This document shows positions 59,193 to 64,000 of a stretch of DNA of 64,000 bases, in pieces. The stretch covers positions 1 through 64,000 of the forward strand of contig NZ_KB905948.1 in the NCBI RefSeq assembly GCF_000381125.1, read 5' to 3'. Position 1 is the first letter of the stretch. Each line of letters opens with the position of its first letter. This DNA comes from Caldimonas manganoxidans ATCC BAA-369. GTDB lineage: Bacteria; Pseudomonadota; Gammaproteobacteria; Burkholderiales; Burkholderiaceae_C. The position numbers were made by a program, and so were the translations under genes. The notes under the pieces are model-generated. The model had not been told where the DNA came from. It saw nothing but the letters and a program-made list of their open reading frames with translations, and searched no databases.

Positions 59193-59780
59193 TCGCCGGC
59201 TGCGGGAAGTCCCGCATCGCGGCCTCGAACAGCGTGCCACGCACCGCCTCGTCGGCCCAGCGCCCATCATGGCGGGCGCTGGTCTCGTACAGCACCTGCT
59301 GCGTGCGCGCATCGCGGATCAGCACCGACACGTCTTGCACATAGTAGGGCTGCGGCGCATAGAAGCTCAACCCCACGCTGGCGCCACGGTAGGCCCGTCC
59401 GCCATAGAAAAAGCCCGTGTTCCAGCCCCAAGGCCAGGGGTCGTCCCAGGGCGCGCGCTCAAAGCGGGTCAGCCGGCTGGCCACCTGGATCACGTACTGG
59501 GGCGAGGCATCGGCCGCAGCCAGCGTGAAACCCGCCTTTTGCAGCGCCGGCAAGGCCGCCGCCTCGATGGCCTCTTGCTGCGCGGCTTGGGCCTGTTGCG
59601 AGGGCAAACGCTCGAAGCGGAAGCTGCCGGGGCGTTGATCCGCCGGCCACTGCGAATGGCTGCTCACATCGCTTTCGATCAAACGCATGCTGGCGCAGCC
59701 GCCCAACACCAACAGAGCAGCCAGCGCCCACCCGCTCATCCAACGCATCGGTCGTCTCCCTGCCCGCCGCAGCGGGCCGC

Positions 59781-60704
59781 TCAGCGATCCCAGTGCCAAC
59801 TCACCACCGCCGACGACGGCGGCGCGGCGCACGCCTCATCCTCGTCGAAGGCCTTGTCCCCCCCGGCCTCGGGCACCCCGGAGGCTTGGAGGCCGGCAAA
59901 GGGATACAGGTTCCGGTCCATCAGGTGCGAAGGCACGACGGTTTGCAAGGCCGAGAACATGTTCTCGATGCGGCCAGGATACTTCTTTTGCCACTCCCGC
60001 AGCATCGCCCCCACCTGCTTGCGCTGCAGGTTGTCCTGACTGCCGCACAGATCGCAAGGGATGATCGGGAACTGACGATGCTCGGCCCAGGCGGCCAGGT
60101 CGTGCTCGGGCACGTAGGCCAGCGGGCGGATCACGATGTGCTTGCCATCATCGCTCACCAGCTTGGGCGGCATGCCCTTGAGCTTGCCGCCAAAAAACAT
60201 GTTGAGGAAGAAGGTCTGCAAAATGTCGTCGCGGTGATGGCCCAAAGCGATCTTGGTGGCCCCCAGCTCGCTGGCCACGCGGTAGAGAATGCCGCGGCGC
60301 AAGCGCGAGCACAGGCTGCATGTGGTCTTGCCCTCGGGGATGAGGCGCTTGACCACCGAATACGTGTCCTGCTCCTCGATGTGGAACGCCACCCCCCGGC
60401 TCTTGAGATACTCGGGCAGCACATGCGCCGGAAAGCCCGGCTGCTTCTGGTCGAGGTTGACGGCCACCAGATCGAAATGCACCGGCGCGCGCTGTTTCAA
60501 GTTGATCAGGATGTCCAGCAGGGCATGGCTGTCCTTGCCCCCGGACATGCACACCATGACCTTGTCCCCGGGCTCGATCATGTTGTAGTCGGCAATCGCC
60601 TGCCCCACCAGGCGGTGCAGCCGTTTGCTCAGCTTGTTGGCCTCGAAGGCTCGCTTGTCGGCCGCCGCCTTGCCACCGGGGCGCTCGTCCAGCGCGGTGC
60701 TCAT
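59781..60704 (-). CDS. ttcA: tRNA 2-thiocytidine(32) synthetase TtcA
   Basis: An iron-sulfur, ATP-dependent enzyme thiolating C32 of certain tRNAs. The 307-residue product has the PP-loop [16 protein letters not shown] near residue 50, the CxxC pair [28 protein letters not shown] and a later [12 protein letters not shown], the three-cysteine Fe-S arrangement of TtcA. The ATG at 60704 follows GGAG and overlaps the folB stop by 4 nt, placing it last in an SDR-folB-ttcA operon. Confidence 0.95.
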   Translation of the reverse strand: MSTALDERPGGKAAADKRAFEANKLSKRLHRLVGQAIADYNMIEPGDKVMVCMSGGKDSHALLDILINLKQRAPVHFDLVAVNLDQKQPGFPAHVLPEYLKSRGVAFHIEEQDTYSVVKRLIPEGKTTCSLCSRLRRGILYRVASELGATKIALGHHRDDILQTFFLNMFFGGKLKGMPPKLVSDDGKHIVIRPLAYVPEHDLAAWAEHRQFPIIPCDLCGSQDNLQRKQVGAMLREWQKKYPGRIENMFSALQTVVPSHLMDRNLYPFAGLQASGVPEAGGDKAFDEDEACAAPPSSAVVSWHWDR

Positions 60705-61099
60705 ACCGACTCCTTCATGCGGAAGACCTCGACGCCGACGGCATCGCAATCCGGATAGACATCGGGCTTCTCGGTGGACACCCGCGCGGCCTTGACCTGC
60801 GGATGCGCCATCATCAGCTCGATCACGTCATCGCACAAGGTTTCTTGCAAATGGATATGCCCTTGCGCCACCCGCTGGGCGATGGTGCGGCGGATGAAAT
60901 CGTAATCGACCACCTCCTCCAGCCGATCGGCCTTGGGCGTGGTGGTGGCCAGCGGCACGTACAACTCCACATTGATCAACACACGCTGCTCGCCGCGCTT
61001 TTCGAAGTCGTGCACACCGATGTTGATCCAAACCTCGTAGTTGCGCAGAAAGAGCCGGCGGCAGTCCATCAGGCTCGGATGGTTCAACAGGGATTGCAT
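60701..61099 (-). CDS. folB: Dihydroneopterin aldolase FolB
   Basis: Folate pathway enzyme splitting dihydroneopterin to 6-hydroxymethyl-dihydropterin. The 132-residue product has the family start [25 protein letters not shown], then [30 protein letters not shown] and a closing segment [19 protein letters not shown]. The conserved Glu and Lys of the active site lie in LQETL and TEKPD. It starts 1 nt after the SDR stop, so the two are translationally coupled. Confidence 0.93.
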   Translation of the reverse strand: MQSLLNHPSLMDCRRLFLRNYEVWINIGVHDFEKRGEQRVLINVELYVPLATTTPKADRLEEVVDYDFIRRTIAQRVAQGHIHLQETLCDDVIELMMAHPQVKAARVSTEKPDVYPDCDAVGVEVFRMKESV

Positions 61100-61100
61100 G

Positions 61101-61925
61101 TCATTCCTTGGAAACGGCCAAGCCCTGGCGGGCGATGAACATCACGTCACGCGGCTGGGCATTCAGATGCTGGCCACCATCGACCAGCAAGGTCGTGCCG
61201 GTGATCGCCGGCGCATGCAACACGAAGCGCACGGCCTGAGCGATGTCTTGCGGCGTGGACGAGCGCTGCAGCGGCGTCATGCGAAACGAAGCGGCGAACT
61301 CGGCCTCGTTCATCGGCCCCGAGGGCAGGGTCACGCCTGGGGCCACGCCCACCACGCGCACCGCAGGCGCCAGCGCCTGGGCCAGCAAGGTGGTGGCCGA
61401 CTCCAGCGCCGCCTTGGACAAGGTATAAGCGAAATAGTCAGGGTTGGGATTCCACAGCTTCTGGTCCAGCAGATTGACCACGCAGCCGCTGCGGCCGTCG
61501 CCCTTCAAATGATGGGCCAACGCCTGGGCCAGCAGCACCGGAGCTGCGGTGTTGACGCGCCAATGGCGCTCCATCGAAGCCAAGTCGGAGCTCAGCGCGT
61601 CGTCGTACTCGAACAACGACGCGTTGTTGACCACCGCATCGAGCCGCCCGAGCGCAGCCACCGCCTGCGGCACCAAGGCCCGGCAGGCGCGCTCGTCGGA
61701 CAGATCGGCCGCCAGCACGGCCACACGCGCGCCGGCGTTGCGGCACTGAGCGGCCGTCTGTTCGGCCTCGGCCGCCGAGCGGCGGTGATGCAAGGCAATG
61801 TCCCAGCCCTGCGCCGCCAGCTCCAGGGCCATCGCGCGGCCCAGACGGCGCGCCGCCCCGGTGATCAAGACCACCGGCCGCGCGGCTTCGGCTGAGGACT
61901 TCAAGGGCTTTGGAGAAGCAGACAT
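61101..61925 (-). CDS. SDR family oxidoreductase, pteridine-reductase-like
   Basis: A 274-residue NADP-dependent short-chain dehydrogenase. The cofactor motif TGAARRLGRAMALELAAQG has the TGxxRRxG form seen in pteridine reductases (PTR1, FolM), not the common TGxxxGxG. NNASLFEYD and the catalytic YTLSKAAL complete the fold. With folB immediately downstream (1-nt gap), a role in reducing dihydropterins or dihydrofolate is likely. It is divergent from the MidA-type gene, with 23 bp between starts. Confidence 0.88.
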   Translation of the reverse strand: MSASPKPLKSSAEAARPVVLITGAARRLGRAMALELAAQGWDIALHHRRSAAEAEQTAAQCRNAGARVAVLAADLSDERACRALVPQAVAALGRLDAVVNNASLFEYDDALSSDLASMERHWRVNTAAPVLLAQALAHHLKGDGRSGCVVNLLDQKLWNPNPDYFAYTLSKAALESATTLLAQALAPAVRVVGVAPGVTLPSGPMNEAEFAASFRMTPLQRSSTPQDIAQAVRFVLHAPAITGTTLLVDGGQHLNAQPRDVMFIARQGLAVSKE

Positions 61926-61948
61926 GGACGGCTACCTACAATGCCGCG

Positions 61949-63067
61949 ATGCAGACCAACGAACCCCTCAGTGTAACGGCCGCCCTGTCCGAGCGCCTGC
62001 GCCAGGCCATCGTTGCCGAGGGCGGCTGGTGGGGCTTCGACCGCTTCATGGCCGCTGCCCTGTACACCCCGGACCTGGGTTATTACGCCAGCGGACGCCG
62101 CACCTTCGGGCTGCTGCCCGACAACGGCAGCGACTTCGTCACCGCCCCCGAGCTCAGCCCGCTGTTCGGCCAGACCCTGGCGCGGCAATTGCGTCAGGCC
62201 TTGGTGGCCAGCGGCACCGCAGACATCTGGGAGTTCGGCGCCGGCTCGGGCGCCCTGGCCAGCCAGATCCTGGGCGCACTGGGGCCGGCGGTGTCGGCCT
62301 ATCACATCATCGAGCTGTCCGGCGCCTTGCGCGAGCGCCAACGCCAGCGCCTGGCCATCGAGCAACCCACGCATCTGCCGCGGGTGCACTGGCACGACCG
62401 CCTGCCCGAGACCATGCGCGGCGTGGTCATCGGCAATGAAGTGCTCGACGCCATGCCGGTGCAGTTGTTGCATTTCGACGGGCAACAGTGGTTCGAGCGG
62501 GGCGTGGGCGTGGACGGCTCGCGTTTCGTCTGGCGCGACCGTCCCACCGCGCTGCGCCCGCCGGTGCCTGCGGCCTTCGTGCCCGGCACCGTCACCGAAA
62601 TCCATCCCCAGGCCGAAGCCTTCGTGCGCACCTTGGCCGGCTGCCTGACCCGCGGCGTGGTGTTCCTGATCGACTACGGCTTTCCCGAGGACGAGTACTA
62701 CCTGCCCCAGCGCCATGGCGGCACGCTGATGTGCCACCGCGCCCACCGCGCCGATCCCGACCCTTTGGTCGACGTGGGCGACAAAGACATCACCGCCCAC
62801 GTGAACTTCACCGGCATCGCGCTGGCCGGCCAGGAGGCCGGGTTGGAGGTGCTGGGTTACACCTCGCAGGGCCACTTCCTGCTCAATTGCGGGCTGTTGG
62901 AACTCATGCCGCCAAACGATCCACGAGCCGCCGCGGCCGTGAACAAACTCGTCAACGAGCACGAGATGGGCGAGCTCTTCAAGGTGATCGCCTTGGCTCG
63001 CGGCTTCGACCTGCAGCACTTCGAGCCCATCGGCTTCACCCACGGCGACCGCAGCCACAGACTTTGA
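61949..63067 (+). CDS. SAM-dependent methyltransferase, MidA/NDUFAF7 (DUF185) family
   Basis: A 372-residue class I methyltransferase. The N-terminal YTPDLGYYASGRRTFG is a family hallmark, then FVTAPELSPLFGQTLARQL, the SAM loop WEFGAGSGALASQIL near residue 96, VVIGNEVLDAMPVQLL and VVFLIDYGFPEDEYYLP. Mitochondrial NDUFAF7 methylates a complex I subunit; the bacterial role is not established. The start ATG 61949 is 23 bp from the divergent SDR start. A DUF2905 gene follows after 8 nt. Confidence 0.9.
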   Translation: MQTNEPLSVTAALSERLRQAIVAEGGWWGFDRFMAAALYTPDLGYYASGRRTFGLLPDNGSDFVTAPELSPLFGQTLARQLRQALVASGTADIWEFGAGSGALASQILGALGPAVSAYHIIELSGALRERQRQRLAIEQPTHLPRVHWHDRLPETMRGVVIGNEVLDAMPVQLLHFDGQQWFERGVGVDGSRFVWRDRPTALRPPVPAAFVPGTVTEIHPQAEAFVRTLAGCLTRGVVFLIDYGFPEDEYYLPQRHGGTLMCHRAHRADPDPLVDVGDKDITAHVNFTGIALAGQEAGLEVLGYTSQGHFLLNCGLLELMPPNDPRAAAAVNKLVNEHEMGELFKVIALARGFDLQHFEPIGFTHGDRSHRL

Positions 63068-63075
63068 GGTGCTGC

Positions 63076-63270
63076 ATGCTGCGCTGGCTACTCATCATCC
63101 TCTTGGCGTTGATCGTCTTCAACGGTCTGAGCGCCTGGCTGCACCGCATCGGCCTGGGTCGCCTGCCCGGCGACTTTCATTTCAAGCTCGGCGGCCGGCA
63201 GTGGGACCTGCCCTTGACCAGCGCGGTGCTGTTGAGCCTTCTGGCAGCGCTGATCGGAAAATTCGTCTGA
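63076..63270 (+). CDS. DUF2905 small membrane protein
   Basis: A 64-residue protein with two hydrophobic helices (about residues 3-20 and 48-62) joined by the DUF2905 hallmark IGLGRLPGDFHFKLGGRQW. It probably sits in the inner membrane; function unknown. It starts 8 nt after the methyltransferase stop, and its position right behind a MidA-type gene suggests co-transcription. Confidence 0.85.
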   Translation: MLRWLLIILLALIVFNGLSAWLHRIGLGRLPGDFHFKLGGRQWDLPLTSAVLLSLLAALIGKFV

Positions 63271-63335
63271 GTCACCGCCTTGGAACGCGCCGCGAAGGCC
63301 TTGGGCTGCGAGCCCCGAGGCGGAGCGCGCGGCGT

Positions 63336-63551
63336 TCAAGGGAACCAAATGTTCCACAGCCCCGCCGCCACGTGTCCCCAAATGAGGACATTGACGCCCA
63401 GCAGCGCAAACGTGCGGGTATAAGCCCACAAGGTACTGGCCCGGCGGGCCAGCACGTCATGGCCGGTGAAGGCATAGAGCAACATGCAAAGAGCCGACGG
63501 GACCAGGGTGCCCACGATGAGCACACCCATCACCCAGTAAAAAACAGTCAT
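63336..63551 (-). CDS. Small hypothetical membrane protein
   Basis: A 71-residue protein with two hydrophobic helices: one starting TVFYWVMGVLIVGTLVPSALCML, and another, TFALLGVNVLIWGHVAAG. The C-terminus is NIWFP. The start MTVFYW (ATG 63551) follows a GGAG-like stretch; a longer in-frame start adds an unlikely leader. I do not recognise the family. It lies between DUF2905 (convergent) and pcaG (same strand). Confidence 0.55.
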   Translation of the reverse strand: MTVFYWVMGVLIVGTLVPSALCMLLYAFTGHDVLARRASTLWAYTRTFALLGVNVLIWGHVAAGLWNIWFP

Positions 63552-63623
63552 GGCGGAGAACGATGTCGAGTTCGTGGGCGCTCGCTTTCGCTGCACGCAT
63601 CCCACAGATTACATCGCCTCCCA

Positions 63624-63651
63624 GAAAATGAAAGCCCCGTCGGCAGGGCTT
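63624..63651 (-). terminator. Probable intrinsic terminator after pcaG
   Basis: On the minus strand AAGCCC (63646-63651), loop of 8 nt, GGGCTT (63632-63637), then TTCATTTT. The stem is 6 bp and the T tract interrupted. It lies about 80 bp after the pcaG stop, and would separate it from the small membrane-protein gene. Confidence 0.55.
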
Positions 63652-63731
63652 CGGCCTGTGCGCTGCCGATGACGCTGGGCGCCAGCCGGCCCAGCGCCCC
63701 GCGTCACCGCATGCGAAGCATCCGAGGCGCC

Positions 63732-64000
63732 TCACAGGTCGAAGAACACCGTCTCCTGATCGCCTTGCATGTGGATGTCGAACTGATACACCACGCCAGC
63801 GGGCTGCACCTGCCGGCGCGCCAGCAACGTGCCGCGACGCTCGGCCGGCACCGATTGCAACACCGGATCCTGGGCGTTGGCCTGCGCTTCATCGTCGAAA
63901 TAAATGCGAGTGAAGGCATGGCTGAGCATGCCGCGCATGAACACGATCACATCGATGTGCGGGGCCTGGCCATCGGCCGCGCCGGGCTTCACGGTGGTGA
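63732..64000 (-). CDS. pcaG: Protocatechuate 3,4-dioxygenase alpha subunit, C-terminal part
   Basis: The last about 90 residues of a protein that continues past the right edge. The text APHIDVIVFMRGMLSHAFTR, IYFDDEAQANAQDPVLQSVP, RRGTLLARR and a final QFDIHMQGDQETVFFDL are the closing blocks of the PcaG alpha subunit. PcaG pairs with the iron-bearing PcaH to cleave protocatechuate between its hydroxyls. pcaH would normally lie just upstream, outside the window. The reaction follows directly on that of PobA encoded 5.6 kb away. Confidence 0.88.
   Translation of the reverse strand, partial: TTVKPGAADGQAPHIDVIVFMRGMLSHAFTRIYFDDEAQANAQDPVLQSVPAERRGTLLARRQVQPAGVVYQFDIHMQGDQETVFFDL

Overview
The window looks like chromosomal DNA of a high-GC, Gram-negative betaproteobacterium, most likely Burkholderiales. 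The evidence is the 16S rRNA sequence, a Burkholderia-type trimeric porin, Coq7-type ubiquinone synthesis, a DUF1840 protein, a complete type II secretion cluster and a full pelABCDEFG operon. Genus cannot be fixed by eye. I see no phage, insertion sequence, CRISPR array or tRNA gene; the gene content is core genome plus envelope and catabolic functions.

Layout. 1-975: the 5' half of a 16S rRNA gene (minus strand, running off the left edge) with its leader, boxA and promoter. 1148-9516: ptsI (minus), then a plus-strand run of a cyclopropane-fatty-acid-synthase-like methyltransferase, DUF1840, a PEBP-like protein, a histidine phosphatase, a sterol-desaturase-family protein and two glycosyltransferases. 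9657-13990 (minus): ruvB, ruvA, and a LuxR-type response regulator with a 7TM-DISM sensor kinase. 14084-15504 (plus): phoH and ybeY. 15527-24121 (minus): a dipeptide-type ABC importer operon with two paralogous binding proteins and an M20 amidohydrolase inserted among the transporter genes. 24294-25292: a porin with a strong terminator. 25599-31628: coq7, osmC, a putative small RNA with an anti-Shine-Dalgarno loop, ilvA, a divergent cobT-like gene and a cNMP/CBS/DUF294 protein.

31656-42887: type II secretion, with gspC on the minus strand and gspG-H-I-J-K-L-M-N-D-E-F on the plus strand. Many of its genes overlap by a few bases, so it is probably one transcript. 43180-44172: a Lon-like AAA+ ATPase without a protease domain. 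44270-56914: pelABCDEFG for the cationic Pel exopolysaccharide. PelD, PelE and PelG form the inner-membrane complex with the PelF synthase, PelA is the periplasmic hydrolase/deacetylase, and PelB with PelC forms the outer-membrane exporter.

56951-64000: aromatic catabolism (pobA with a divergent AraC-type regulator, and the end of pcaG at the right edge) flanks a minus-strand SDR-folB-ttcA operon, a DUF4136 lipoprotein, a MidA/NDUFAF7-type methyltransferase and small membrane proteins. 4-hydroxybenzoate would be converted by PobA to protocatechuate, which PcaGH would cleave.

Most notable signals: PelD has no RxxD motif anywhere; PelA has a twin-arginine-like leader and a hairpin just ahead of its start; an sRNA-like element sits upstream of ilvA; the CobT homologue has Asp where Glu is expected; the importer operon carries two binding proteins and an M20 enzyme. 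No clearly novel multi-gene system was found.
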